NCBI RefSeq assembly: GCF_013409365.1
Contig: NZ_JACCBA010000001.1
Span: forward strand, 2,666,001-2,730,000
Origin: Actinomadura luteofluorescens
Lineage (GTDB): Bacteria; Actinomycetota; Actinomycetes; Streptosporangiales; Streptosporangiaceae
Reading direction: 5' to 3'
DNA: 64,000 bases
Below the pieces are notes generated by a model that was not told the origin of the DNA, did no database searches, and was given only the letters and a program-made list of their open reading frames with translations. The translations under genes were made by a program, and so were the position numbers. Numbering within the stretch: position 1 is the stretch's first letter; each line of letters begins with the position of its first letter. This document shows positions 43,707 through 53,725 of the stretch, in pieces.

Positions 43707-43923
43707 ACTAGATCGAGCGGGCTGCGCAACCTCAGCTTTTGCCACGGCGAGTCACTGACGGCACGGTTAACGGGCCGCCGGTTCAAGCAAGCTGTCAAGC
43801 TTAGGCAGCCTCGGGTGAAGCCGTGCCTATCACCGATTTACGGCCAGCGGGTGTGCGATCTGCTGATCCAGGCGATCGTCCCACTCCACACTGTTCGCGC
43901 GAGGCGCGCAATGCGCCCGGCCG
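43707..43923. other. No recognised gene
   Basis: Short non-coding or decayed stretch between the duplicated small gene and the first immunity gene. A frame on the plus strand (RRFKQAVKLRQPRVKPCL) is open for a while but has no family resemblance. Confidence 0.4.
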
Positions 43924-44184
43924 TCAGTCGACCCTAGAGAAAACGGCTCCCCATCGATTTCTCACCGGCTCCCCGATACGATCGAGTTTCCAGGTTTGCT
44001 CGCCGATCAGGAAAGAGTCACCCGGGTGTAGTGTGTACTCTTTCTCTTCCTCATCTTTAACGCAGACGACCACCTCCGGAGGGACGCCATCTGTTCCTTC
44101 GATCACGCGAACCAGCCCCATCTGCATGCCGCCCTCCAGGTGCGCCTGAGTTCCCTGCCGAAGACCGATATTCTTGCGCGCCAT
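43924..44184 (-). CDS. Immunity-like small protein 1, next to the calpain toxin
   Basis: 86 residues: IGLRQGTQAHLEGGMQMGLV, VVVCVKDEEEKEYTLHPGD, SFLIGEQTWKLDRIGEP. The ATG at 44184 is 2 nt after the toxin stop and has GGAG 6 nt upstream, so the two are coupled. The small size, position directly after the toxin and duplication next to an orphan toxin end make it the likely inhibitor protecting the producer. I do not recognise the family with certainty. A longer frame to 44268 overlaps the toxin and lacks family support. Confidence 0.75.
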   Translation of the reverse strand: MARKNIGLRQGTQAHLEGGMQMGLVRVIEGTDGVPPEVVVCVKDEEEKEYTLHPGDSFLIGEQTWKLDRIGEPVRNRWGAVFSRVD

Positions 44185-44186
44185 GA

Positions 44187-46328
44187 TCACTCCAGAGTTG
44201 AGTAGCAAGTCCGTACATTGCGTTTGAGCTCTTGAACCGTCATCTGAGCAGGGTGATCGATACCCCACGGATTACGCAGGTGCAGCTTACCTTGAGCGTC
44301 TATCTTGGTGACTTCGTAGACATGACCGGCGAAGAGGCCTTTTGGAAGACTCGATTCACCTGCCGCTAGCTCGCGAGTTCCCACCAGTACAGGCTTGTCG
44401 AGAGAGAGTCGCTGGGCGATCTCATCACCGAGTTGACGGTCCGCACTGCGCCCCTGCCGGTCATAACCACTCGGGAATTGTACCGTCCTGGCCGGAAGCC
44501 CCGTGAGCTGTGTGAGCAGTTCAGAGCGTTCATCAGGGGTGCTCCCCTGATTCAGCCGTACATAACCGGTTGGCGCATCCCCAGAATTACCTTGCGCTTT
44601 CCAGAGCTGCTTTGCCCTGTCCCAACGTTCAGCGGTCCACGACCTGTCCGCTCCAGCAATCGCCTTCTCCAGAACGGGAGCCCAGGCCGTGTTGGCCAAG
44701 GCAGGAGCAAAAACAGGCTTTCCGGGCTCATCATCCATGACCGGCAACTCGGGCGTCACCGTAAGTGTGATCGAGTTTCCAGTCGGCTCGTAGCACTGCT
44801 TGGCCCTTGAGTACTTCGCCTCGTGCAAACGTACCTGATAATTACCCTCATCGGTTTCATGTACACAAGAACGAAGGGCCTCTGGCCTAGATGCGGCGAC
44901 CGCCCCCAAGGTGGCGATGATACCGCAATCGCCCAGTCCCCCTTGCTCCGCCTGCTCACGCTTCGGCATTCCATCGAAAAGCGGAATCCGAGTGCCGTCG
45001 GGTTGATCGAGCGGCATTCCATATCGATCTGGAATGAACTCGGGCTCTTCTTCGGGGTCTTGGAAATCCGGGCGGTCGACCACCCCTTCTATTTCCCTGG
45101 GGCGGTCGCTCCGATCCAGCTTGGCCGCCCACCGCTTCAGACGATCAGAAATCCCGCGTTCGGGGGCGTACTCATCGGGCTCGGCAATGCCCGCGCCCTC
45201 ACCAGGCGGTATTTCAGCAAGACCCCTCCCGTTCGGCTCGTCCGAAAGGTCGTCTGAACTCTCAGAGGATGCCGGGAATTCCGGCTCACCGGCAGGGGCG
45301 GCTGTAAGGTCTGCGCCCGGCATCTCCTGCCGCTTTGCAGGCTCGTCTACGACTCCGCGCGCGTCCTGGCTGCCACCGTCCGCGGAGGATGATGTCACCG
45401 TGGTGACGGGTGCCTGCTCCGGCGCGAAAAGGGGGGGCTGATCCCCCGGAGACTCGATCTCTGTGCGGTCGCCCTCGGCAGACGAAGCAGACTCTCCTAG
45501 ACCCTCTGCAGGAGGTGGGCTCTCAGGAGCCACGCCCTCAGGCTCCTGCGGCCCTCTCTCCTGGTGAACGAATTCGCGGGCGCGGGCGAGGCTTTCACGG
45601 CGGGACGGCTGGTGTGGGGAGCCAGGGTTGTCGGCCGGCAGGGTGTGCTGCTGTTTCGGGGAAACCGGTTCGTCGGGCGCCTCGGGTTTCTCGCCAACGC
45701 TTTTGGTCTGGGCGTCAGCGAGCTTGCCGTCACGGTTATCTTGCGACTCGCCGCCGCTTGGCTCCGCGTCGGTCTGCCCGGCCTCCTCGCTCTCGGACTG
45801 CTCTTCCTCTCCGCCCTCGCCCTGCTCGGACTCCTCGCCGGACTCGGAGCCGCCTGCTTTCACGTCCGGCTTGGCCGCGTCCTCTTCCCTGTCGGGGGTC
45901 TCGGGGCCGCTCGGCTCTTCCTTCCCCTTACCGCTGTCGGCCTGTGGGGAGGAAAGCTTGTCGTCGCGTTCTTCCGGCCCTCGGGAACCGCTGTCTTTGA
46001 CCGCCACCTGTGATGTCCCGCCCTCTTGCGGGGCAGCTTCCCGGGCTCGGGCGAGGCTTTCGCGGCGGGACGGGTAGCCGGGGGCACCCGGAGTGTCACG
46101 CGGGGGCGCGGGCGGCTTGTCAGGCGGATCCGGCCGGTCGGTGTTCTCGACTTTGGTATCGGTCCTGGTGGGATGCTCCATGCCCACGCTGCGTCCCTTC
46201 CCCGAGATGTCACCGGCACCGGTTCGCCTCGCCTCATGCAAGCCTGGGCCACCGATGCCGAGCGGGGCCTTCGGCCGGTCGTACCGACGTTCATAAAAGC
46301 GCGGATCCGCCGGGATTGCACGTTTCAT
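44187..46328 (-). CDS. Calpain-type cysteine protease toxin candidate with disordered N-terminus
   Basis: 713 residues. Residues ~50-400 are low-complexity, rich in E, S, P and G, and contain two copies of PSRRESLARARE (86-97 and 241-252). Residues ~435-700 form a papain-fold calpain domain: GGLGDCGIIATL with catalytic C468 (the usual W after C is G here), GLFAGHVYEVTK with H669, and LHLRNPWG with N686. The domain ends 13 residues before the stop. No signal peptide or known secretion domain is seen; ATG 46181 is an alternative start (residue 50). Followed by a coupled immunity-like gene, so export and a role against rival cells are inferred. Confidence 0.82.
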   Translation of the reverse strand: MKRAIPADPRFYERRYDRPKAPLGIGGPGLHEARRTGAGDISGKGRSVGMEHPTRTDTKVENTDRPDPPDKPPAPPRDTPGAPGYPSRRESLARAREAAPQEGGTSQVAVKDSGSRGPEERDDKLSSPQADSGKGKEEPSGPETPDREEDAAKPDVKAGGSESGEESEQGEGGEEEQSESEEAGQTDAEPSGGESQDNRDGKLADAQTKSVGEKPEAPDEPVSPKQQHTLPADNPGSPHQPSRRESLARAREFVHQERGPQEPEGVAPESPPPAEGLGESASSAEGDRTEIESPGDQPPLFAPEQAPVTTVTSSSADGGSQDARGVVDEPAKRQEMPGADLTAAPAGEPEFPASSESSDDLSDEPNGRGLAEIPPGEGAGIAEPDEYAPERGISDRLKRWAAKLDRSDRPREIEGVVDRPDFQDPEEEPEFIPDRYGMPLDQPDGTRIPLFDGMPKREQAEQGGLGDCGIIATLGAVAASRPEALRSCVHETDEGNYQVRLHEAKYSRAKQCYEPTGNSITLTVTPELPVMDDEPGKPVFAPALANTAWAPVLEKAIAGADRSWTAERWDRAKQLWKAQGNSGDAPTGYVRLNQGSTPDERSELLTQLTGLPARTVQFPSGYDRQGRSADRQLGDEIAQRLSLDKPVLVGTRELAAGESSLPKGLFAGHVYEVTKIDAQGKLHLRNPWGIDHPAQMTVQELKRNVRTCYSTLE

Positions 46329-46731
46329 AGATCGCTGACTTGTAGCGCTGTTTCGATGCTGTGGCGAACCGGCTTTGGGTGCGATGTCATCGTCGCCATT
46401 CGCAGCCGGCGCCGCTGACTGAATCGATTGGGTGCTCGGGAACCCGACAGACGTTCAGGGCGAGCGTGTCAGGTCGCGCGGGCCCCGGGCGGTATCGAGG
46501 CCCATGAAGCGCAGGCCGCCCGTGTCGGCAGCGTCGCGGAGCTGCTCCGTCGCCCGGTGGTCGCACACGCTGGCCTCAAGGCGTCCACTGGGATGGTTGC
46601 GCCACACCGCACGCGGCGCCACGACGGCGGTGAGGTCCGCCGACCAGCGGCCCCTGCGCCGTTCCTTGCCCACCGCAACGGTTGAGGGGAGAAACTGCCC
46701 GACACTGTGCGGACGACCGTCCGGGACGGTC
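46329..46731. other. Gap with one unsupported small frame
   Basis: Between the toxin and the frameshifted unknown gene. A 72-codon minus-strand frame at 46455-46673 reads AVWRNHPSGRLEASVCDHRA, then LRFMGLDTARGPRDL; its composition looks protein-like, but it lacks a convincing start signal and I recognise no family, so it may be the end of a lost gene. No promoter motif stands out for the toxin gene. Confidence 0.4.
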
Positions 46732-49231
46732 TCACGTATAGAACACGTCCATGCCGAGATTCTGCGCTTGGACGGTCATGAACTCGCCGTTCATGCGTAT
46801 CGCGGGCGCGACCAGTTCGGGCCCGGCGGTCCCGTCGAGCGGAGGGTGGCGCCGCTGGTAGGCGCCGGAGATCGTGACAAGGCTGAGCGCGTGGATGCAG
46901 AAGATCAGCGCTAGTTCGTCATCGGAGGTCCAGCGGGACTCCGCGGGGAGCCCTTCCCTCGCTCCGGCGCGCCATCGGTCGAGATCTTGCGCCAGCCTCA
47001 TGTCGATCTCGTACACCTGCGCGTCGGGACTCGGCGCCAGGCCCATGAGCCGGGCCACGGCTTCGACGATCGCCGGGGTGACGGTGACGATGCCGCCTGC
47101 CGTGACGCCTACCAGGATCTCTTTTATCCTCTTCGTCCAGCGCTCTCGGGGCGATCCTTCGAGCGCGGCCCGGACGGCTTCCTGAAGGTCTTCGAGGCTG
47201 ACGGAGAACTCGGGGTCCTTCTGCAGCCTGTCTCCGAACTCAACGGCACTCGTCCCCTCGGCATGATCGCCGTCGGCGAGGTGCCATGCTTCGATGAGGC
47301 GCAGGAGTATGCGGTCTTGATGGTCGAGGGCCGGACGGCTGAGGTCCTTCGTCGTCATGTAGTGATGGACCGCGCCCGCCAGACGTTCCGAATCCTCGAT
47401 GTCCGATGCGTCGACGGCCGGAATACCATCGTTCAGCCGAGCGCCCAGGACTCTCTTCCAGAGGTCCGAATCCTGTGGGGGGCGGTGGTGGGTCGATGGC
47501 GGTATCCACAACTCGTCATCACTTCGCGGCTCACCGCCACGACCGTCTGACGCGTCGGAACGATGCGTTACCGCGATCACTGCCGCCACGTGGACGACTT
47601 CCGCGGTGGCCGCCACTCCGATCGACGCCAGCCACAACTTCAGGACCGGCGCCATCAGAGCCGGGAGGAGCAGAGTTGCCAGGTCGGTCCGTCCGGCGTC
47701 GGCGTCCTCCTCCCCGGCGGCCAGCCGTTCGGCGAGCCTGCTGCGCTTCGCGCTGTCGGCGACGGCCTCGTGGAGGTCGGCTAACTCCCCGCTGTCGGCC
47801 AACGGGGTGAGGACGTCGGCCGCATAGCTTGAGGCCCGGATTTCGGCCAGCAGTTGTTCGGCGTCGTCCCGGGCGAGCAGTTCCTCTATCAGGACCTCGC
47901 TTGCGGGGCTGCCGCACAGGTCCGCCAGGAAACGCCTGCTCGGCACGGTGGAGAGCAGGTGCCGGCCGAGCAGGAGGAACCACCGATCGTCGACCATCTT
48001 CCTGATGAAGGAGGCGCCCTCGTCGGTCGCGGCGAGAAGGCGTGCGAGTTCCCGTCCGCCTTCGGCGTGGGCGACGGCCCCGGAGCACCTGTTCCGTGCT
48101 CTCACTGCCGGCCAGATCGATGAAGATCCGCGAAGCCCAGTCCCAACGTCGGCACAGCAGTGAGGTCGAAAGACTTCGGCCTGCCTCGCAGCCGGCGAGG
48201 CTCTCCAGGATTCTCCGTCCTGGGGCGGACGAGGCCAACCCGTGGTTGAGGGCTTTCAAGGGAGCCCCTATGAGGGGGAAGGAGAAGACGACGGAGTCGG
48301 CTGGCCCGTCCGCGAGTTTCGTGGCGAGCATATCGCTGTAGCCGTTTGCGACCAGGGCCTCGGCCAGCGCCGCGAAGTCGAGCCTTCTCAGCGCGGACTC
48401 GACTACCAGGTCACCTGCTTTGGTCTCGCTCAGATGGTCGGCGAGTTCCTCGGAGCGAGGAAAGAAAAGCGCTCTTTCGATGAGTGGCTTAAAGGAGGTA
48501 GGGCTCACGGACAACGATCTGAGGTCGTATCGAAAGTCCGGACGCGGCCTCGCAGAAGGCGCCGGACCGGCGGCACTCGCCCGGATGGCGGCGAGCTCAC
48601 TGGCGTCCTGGGCCGAGGCGTCCTCTTCTGATCGGGTCTCGAGAAGAGAGATCAGCCTGTTGCGGAGCATGGGCTTCTGCGGCAGCCCGTCCGCGATCAA
48701 TGCCAGCGACGACCGCGTCCGATCGATGGCCTGGTCGAGATCGCGCCGATTCCGGAGTGCCGCGAATCTGGATTCGTGTGTCAGCGCGAGATTGGCCAGC
48801 AGAACCGGCAGAGCCGGATGGACGTCGTACAGCAGATCTGAAACGTCGGAAGCGAAATCGATGGCGGCCTGCTTCAGTGGCTCGTCCTCACCGGTGCCCA
48901 CCTGCGCAAGTAAGTCGTTGGCGAGAAAGGCGAGATAATGCTTGTCGAACTCCATGCCGGCCCGTCCGTCGATGTGCCGGGCCATGAGGGAGGTCGCGTA
49001 GACGAACTCGAGGTCATCGCCTCCTCGCGATCTCGCCTTCGCCCGGCACCAGTGGAACCCGCCCGCCAGCTGGATCATCGGGAGCGGCAGGCCGTCGCGT
49101 AAGACGTCCGGGGAATGAACCAGGGACACGAGCTCGCCGAGCGCTTCCGGCCGCGTGATCGGCACGGCGTCGCCCGCCTCGAACTGCTCGATCCTCCGGT
49201 TCAACGAGACCGTCGTAGCATCTGGAGACAT
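46732..49231 (-). pseudogene. Large unknown gene, interrupted by a single-base frameshift
   Basis: Two frames form one protein of about 830 residues. The first runs from ATG 49231 to about 48082 (ending IFIDLAGSESTEQVLRG); the second continues AVAHAEGGRELARLLAATDE to the stop at 46732. One extra C in the run at 48078-48081 explains the shift. The N-terminal half has tetratricopeptide-like helices (ALRNRRDLDQAIDRTRSSLA) as in actinomycete CHAT-associated proteins; the second half has hydrophobic segments (TLLLPALMAPVLKLWLASIG and ILVGVTAGGIVTVTPAIV) and an HxxxxTTKDL region. No known domain identified. It may be sequencing error rather than a true loss. Confidence 0.65.
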
Positions 49232-49620
49232 ATGCCGATCTCCGATCCGCGGATTGATCGACTTCGGACGCGCGGAAGACGATCTCAGTCCACCATTATC
49301 CGGATAAGCCTACGATACCTGACTTTTACGAGATCAGGGAGGAGTCGTGCGGTTCCCTGCGACCGGCGCGGGCCACGGGCGGGGGAAGCGGAGCGGGACG
49401 CGGCCCGCGCGGATCACAAAAGGCGGGCCCGGCTCGACGAATGAAGGCTATCCCGCGTCCCGCCGTTGACCACGTCATGACATGTTCATATGACAAGCCC
49501 GGCCCTCCTTTACCTTTGGTTAGGGGGTCGCAAGTCGTGTCGGCCGCCCTTGACGGCGACATATCGGCTCGTGGCCTGATGGATTGGTTGGGGGGCGGCT
49601 GGGCGGGAAATCGTGGACGC
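49232..49620. other. Intergenic region with a small palindrome
   Basis: Divergent promoter region between the frameshifted gene and the glycosyltransferase. A perfect 12-bp palindrome TTATCCGGATAA lies at 49296-49307, 65 nt before the start of the minus-strand gene. An imperfect inverted repeat (GTCATGA and CATATGAC) lies near 49472-49492, followed by an AT-richer stretch with CTTTACCTTTGG. No other gene is supportable. Confidence 0.45.
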
Positions 49621-50796
49621 ATGGAGATACCGCGGACGTTGGTGCTGACCGGGCACTTTCCACCGGAGCCCGGCGGTGTGCAGACGTTCACGTGGGAGCT
49701 GGTGCGGCGGCTGCCCGCCGAGCGGCTGGTCGTGGTGGCGCCCGCGTGGGCGGGGGCCGCGGAGTTCGACGCCGAGCTCGGGTTCCCCGTCGTCCGGCGG
49801 CACGCGTACCTGCTGTTCCGGGGGCTGCGGCGGCTCGTGGTGCGGCACCGGGTCGAGGCGGGGTGGATCACGGCGGCGGCGCCGTTCGGGATGTACGCGC
49901 CGCTGGTGCGGGCGGCCGGGGTGCGGTGGCTCGTCGGGTCCGCGCACGGGCAGGAGCTCGGATGGTTCCGGGCGCCGCCGACGCGGGCCGCGCTCAGGGC
50001 GGCGGCGCGGTCGTTCGACGTTCTCACCCATCTCAGCGCGACCACGCTGCCGGAGCTGAGGGACGCCGTCGGGGACCGGACGCGGCTGGCGCGGCTCGCC
50101 GGGGCCGTGGACACCGTGCGGTTCCGGCCGGGGATGGACGGGTCGGCGGTCCGCCGCCGGCACGGCCTCGGCGACGGGCCGGTGGTGCTGAGCGTCGCGC
50201 GGCTCGTGCGGCGCAAGGGCCACGACATGCTGATCCGCGCGTGGGCGGACGTGGTGCGGCGGCGTCCGGACGCCCGGCTGGTGATCGTCGGGGACGGTCC
50301 GATGCGGCGCAGGCTCGTCGAGATGGCGGACCGGGAGGCGCCGGGGGCGGTCACGGTGACCGGGCCCGTTCCCGCGGCGGAACTGCCGCGCTACTACGCC
50401 GCCGCGAACGTGTTCTCGCTGCCGTGCCGCGACGACCGGGCGGGGCTCCAGACCGAGGGGCTGGGCCTGTCGGTGCTGGAGGCGTCCGCGTCGGGGCTGC
50501 CGGTGGTGGTGGGCCGGTCCGGCGGCAGCCCCGAGTCCCTGATCGACGGCCGGACGGGGGTCCTGGTCGACGCCACCGGCCCGGACGAGATCGCCCTGGC
50601 CCTGCACCACCTGCTCGGCTCCCCCGCGCACGCCGCCGCGATGGGGGCGGCCGGACGGCGGTGGACGTGCGAACGCTGGAGCTGGGACGCCGCCGCGGCC
50701 CGGCTCGCCGCCCTGCTGGAGGGTTCCGTCCCCGACGCGCCGCCGAAGCACGACACACCGGGGATGGAGCCCGCATGGGACTCAGGGAGCAGCTGA
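49621..50796 (+). CDS. GT4-family glycosyltransferase (PimB-like)
   Basis: 391 residues, GT-B fold. The N-terminus TLVLTGHFPPEPGGVQTFTW has the glycine-rich acceptor loop, and the donor domain has VLSVARLVRRKGHDMLIRAW, VIVGDGPMRRRL, and the E-x7-E motif in TEGLGLSVLEASASGLPVVV. It resembles phosphatidylinositol mannosyltransferase PimB' and related enzymes making lipid-linked mannosides; GDP-mannose as donor is inference. ATG 49621 is chosen over an open frame from 49441. The MFS gene overlaps its last 22 nt. Confidence 0.88.
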   Translation: MEIPRTLVLTGHFPPEPGGVQTFTWELVRRLPAERLVVVAPAWAGAAEFDAELGFPVVRRHAYLLFRGLRRLVVRHRVEAGWITAAAPFGMYAPLVRAAGVRWLVGSAHGQELGWFRAPPTRAALRAAARSFDVLTHLSATTLPELRDAVGDRTRLARLAGAVDTVRFRPGMDGSAVRRRHGLGDGPVVLSVARLVRRKGHDMLIRAWADVVRRRPDARLVIVGDGPMRRRLVEMADREAPGAVTVTGPVPAAELPRYYAAANVFSLPCRDDRAGLQTEGLGLSVLEASASGLPVVVGRSGGSPESLIDGRTGVLVDATGPDEIALALHHLLGSPAHAAAMGAAGRRWTCERWSWDAAAARLAALLEGSVPDAPPKHDTPGMEPAWDSGSS

Positions 50797-52049
50797 ACAA
50801 GCGCGACTTCCGGCGGCTCATCCTCGGCCAGACGGTGTCCTCGTTCGGCGACTGGATGGGCACGCTGGCGCTGATGTACTTCGTGCTGGAGCTCAGCGAC
50901 TCCACGACGGCGGTCGGCGGCGTCCTGGTGCTGCGGCTGCTCCCGTCCGCGCTGGGCGCGCCGGTGGCGGCGCGGGTGGTGACGCGGTGGCGGCGGCGGA
51001 GCGTGCTGATGTGGGCGACGCTGGTCCAGACGGGCATGGCGGTGGCGCTGCCGATCGTGCCGTGGCTGGGGTGGGTGTACTTCTGGGCCTTCATGATCGA
51101 GGTGGCGGGCCTGATCTTCCTGCCGGCCCGGGACGCGTCCATCCCGTTCCTCATCGAGGAGGAGGAGAACCGGCACGACACCGGCACGCTGGAGATCGCC
51201 AACGGCATCACGATGGCGACCTCGTACGGGATGATCCCGGTGGGCGCGGGGGCGTTCGGGCTGATCCTGTACTTCTCGCAGCACATCGGCCTCGGCACCC
51301 ACTGGCGCTACGTGGCGGTGTTCTGGCTGGACGCCCTGACGTATCTGGGCTGCTACTTCGCCATCCGCTCGATCCCCGACCTCGGTCCGGGACCGGCCGA
51401 GCGGCGCGAGGTGGAGCGCACCGGGGAGGAGGCGACGACCCGCGGTCTCCTCGCGGCGCTGCGGCTGCCCGTGGTGCGCGGCGTCCTGCCGGGGGTGGCG
51501 GTGGTGTCGCTCGGGCTGGGCGCGCTGTTCTCGCTGGGCGTGGTGTTCGTCCGGAACGTCCTGGCCGCGGGGCCGCTGGAGTTCGGGACGCTGGTGGTGC
51601 TGTTCGGGGTGGGCGCGCTCGTCGGCCTGCTGATCATCCATCGCAAGGTGCGGAACCTCGCGGTGCAGGTCCGGGTCGGGACGGCCGTGCAGGGCGTGGT
51701 GATCTTCTTCATGGCCCTGCTGGGGTCGGTGGCGTGGGCGTTCGTCGGGGCGGTGCTGTTCGGCGCGGCCGCGACCAGTGCCCTGGTGGGCGGCATCACC
51801 TACTTCCAGGAGGCGCTCAGCGGCGTCAACCGGAACCTGGCGCTCACGGCCTTCCACGCCGTCCTGCGGTTCGGCCTGGCACTCGCGGCGCTGCTGGCGG
51901 GGGCCGCGTCCGACCTTCTGCGGAAGGCGGGCGCGACCCCGCTCGGCCTGTCGCCGTCGCAGTTCGCGCTGGCGGCGTCCGGGCTGATCGTCCTGTTCGG
52001 GGCGGCCCTGATCCGGGTGCCCGACGGTGACGGCCCGTCCTCTAGGTGA
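50775..52049 (+). CDS. MFS transporter (enterobactin exporter EntS-like)
   Basis: 424 residues with twelve predicted helices and no large loop. N-terminal FRRLILGQTVSSFGDWMGTLAL is typical of the MFS_3/EntS-like branch. The conserved loop 2-3 region is AARVVTRWRRRSVLMWATL. Substrate unknown. It begins inside the end of the glycosyltransferase gene, so the two are probably cotranscribed; it could export a glycosylated product. Ends overlapping the convergent MFS gene by 8 nt. Confidence 0.88.
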   Translation: MGLREQLNKRDFRRLILGQTVSSFGDWMGTLALMYFVLELSDSTTAVGGVLVLRLLPSALGAPVAARVVTRWRRRSVLMWATLVQTGMAVALPIVPWLGWVYFWAFMIEVAGLIFLPARDASIPFLIEEEENRHDTGTLEIANGITMATSYGMIPVGAGAFGLILYFSQHIGLGTHWRYVAVFWLDALTYLGCYFAIRSIPDLGPGPAERREVERTGEEATTRGLLAALRLPVVRGVLPGVAVVSLGLGALFSLGVVFVRNVLAAGPLEFGTLVVLFGVGALVGLLIIHRKVRNLAVQVRVGTAVQGVVIFFMALLGSVAWAFVGAVLFGAAATSALVGGITYFQEALSGVNRNLALTAFHAVLRFGLALAALLAGAASDLLRKAGATPLGLSPSQFALAASGLIVLFGAALIRVPDGDGPSSR

Positions 52050-53508
52050 CCGGCACGGGGCCGTCCTCCTTCTCCGGTTCCAGAGCGGACGCCTCGCCCC
52101 GGCTGTTGGCGGCGCGCAGGGCCACGACCGCCGCGGCGACCAGGAAGAGGGAGCTTGCCAGCAGTGCCCGGGAGAACCCGCCGGTGAGCGCCTCGGGCAT
52201 CGGCCTGCGGTCGGCGAGCAGGTCGCCGGTGCGGGCGGTGGCGACCGCGGAGAAGATCGCCAGCCCGAGGGCGCCGCCGATCTGCTGGGACGCGTTGAGC
52301 AGCGCCGCCGCGACCCCGGCCTTGTCCGGCGGGACGTTGGCGTTGGCCGCGGTGGTGACGGCCACGAACGTGAACCCGAGCCCGAACGAGGTGACCATCA
52401 GGCCGGGCAGCAGGTCGGTGAGGTAGTGGCCGTCCACCGGGATGCGCGACAGCAGGTAGATGCCGGCGGCCGCGAGCAGCAGCCCGGCGATCATCACCGG
52501 GCGGGTCCCGGCGCGTCCGATCAGCGGGGCGGACGCGCCCGCGGCGACGCCGACGCCGGCGCAGAGCGGCAGGTAGGCCGAGCCGGTCTCCAGCGGCGAG
52601 TAGCCGAGGACGTTCACCATGTACAGGCTGAGGAAGAAGAACATCGACAGGAACCCGGCGACCGCGACGAGCTGGGTGACGTCCGCGGCGGCCAGCCCCC
52701 GGATCCGGAAGATCGACAGCGGCACCAGCGGGTTCCGGCTGCGCTGCTCGTTGACCAGGAACGCCGCCAGGATCGCGGCGGCTCCGGCGAGGCCGCCGAT
52801 CGTGCGGCCCGCGTCCCAGCCGACCTCGGGGGCCTTGACCAGGGTGAACACCAGCAGCAGCATCCCGCCGGTGACCAGGACGGTGCCGAGCGCGTCGAAG
52901 CCCGCGAGCCGGGCGGCGCGGCGGTCGCCCTCGACGAGCAGGAACAGCCCGGCGATGACGATCACGCAGACGGGGACGTTCACGAGCATCACCCAGCGCC
53001 AGCCGGGCCCGTCGGTGAGCAGCCCGCCGAGCAGGACCCCGGCGGCCGAGGCGCCGCCGCCGACGCCGCCCCACACGCCGAGCGCCTTGCCGCGGTCGCC
53101 GCCCTCCTTGAAGGTGGTCGTGAGGATCGACAGGGTGCCCGGCAGCATCAGCGCCGCGCCCGCGCCCTGCGCGAGCCGCGCCACGATGAGCGTCCCGGAC
53201 GTGGTGGCGAGCCCGCCCGCGATCGAGGACAGCGAGAACAGCGCGGTGCCCGCGACCACGACGCGGCGGCGTCCGAGCAGGTCGGCGAGGCGCCCGCCGA
53301 GCAGCATGAACCCGCCGTAGGTGAGCAGGTAGCCGGACGGCACCCACTGCAGGTCCTGGACGGAGAAGTCCAGGTCGGCGCGGATCGCGGGCAGCGCCAC
53401 GTTGACGATCGAGGCGTCGATGAAGTCCAGGAACGCGATGGCGCACAGCAGGGTCAGGGTGATCTTGCCGCGTCCGGTCGCGAGGAAGGACGGAGGGGAG
53501 TCGCTCAT
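52042..53508 (-). CDS. DHA2-family MFS drug exporter (EmrB/QacA type)
   Basis: 488 residues with fourteen predicted helices. Motif A is GGRLADLLGRRRVVVAGTAL and the early motif D-like region LDFIDASIVNVALPAIRADL; motif C-like glycines are in GGASAAGVLLGGLLTDGPGW RWVMLVNVP (antiporter signature, split here). GGAGG precedes ATG 53508. Such proteins expel drugs or siderophore-like compounds using the proton gradient. It diverges from the sigma-factor gene across a 217-nt region containing the GTCACATT repeats. Confidence 0.93.
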   Translation of the reverse strand: MSDSPPSFLATGRGKITLTLLCAIAFLDFIDASIVNVALPAIRADLDFSVQDLQWVPSGYLLTYGGFMLLGGRLADLLGRRRVVVAGTALFSLSSIAGGLATTSGTLIVARLAQGAGAALMLPGTLSILTTTFKEGGDRGKALGVWGGVGGGASAAGVLLGGLLTDGPGWRWVMLVNVPVCVIVIAGLFLLVEGDRRAARLAGFDALGTVLVTGGMLLLVFTLVKAPEVGWDAGRTIGGLAGAAAILAAFLVNEQRSRNPLVPLSIFRIRGLAAADVTQLVAVAGFLSMFFFLSLYMVNVLGYSPLETGSAYLPLCAGVGVAAGASAPLIGRAGTRPVMIAGLLLAAAGIYLLSRIPVDGHYLTDLLPGLMVTSFGLGFTFVAVTTAANANVPPDKAGVAAALLNASQQIGGALGLAIFSAVATARTGDLLADRRPMPEALTGGFSRALLASSLFLVAAAVVALRAANSRGEASALEPEKEDGPVPVT

Positions 53509-53648
53509 GAGACCTCCGGTCGGTGGGCCCGCGCCCGGCGGCCGCCGGGGCACGGGGAGCGCCAGGTTCCACTGGCCGCTTCGTTCCGCGACCCATGAGC
53601 GGATCGGGCGGAGGGAGTGTGACGCGGCGGGACGCGAATGAGGTCCAG

Positions 53649-53676
53649 GTCACATTTCGGCCGCGGATGTCACATT
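53649..53676 (+). promoter_or_regulatory. Direct repeat GTCACATT before the SigJ-like gene
   Basis: GTCACATT occurs at 53649-53656 and 53669-53676, 20 nt apart. The second copy extends to TGTCACA, the -35 element reported for ECF41 promoters. The expected CGTC -10 element is not seen at the right distance, so an autoregulated promoter is suggested but not shown. Confidence 0.35.
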
Positions 53677-53725
53677 CCGAGGCCCTGCCTTGCTCTGAGT
53701 AGGGAGCGCACAGGAGGGCCGAGCC

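Noticed and set aside
44433..46418. Plus-strand frames across the toxin gene
   Set aside because: They are antisense shadows of the calpain toxin gene, including its low-complexity region, which opens several frames.
46455..46673. 72-codon minus-strand gene
   Set aside because: Protein-like composition but no start signal or family; reported only as part of the gap.
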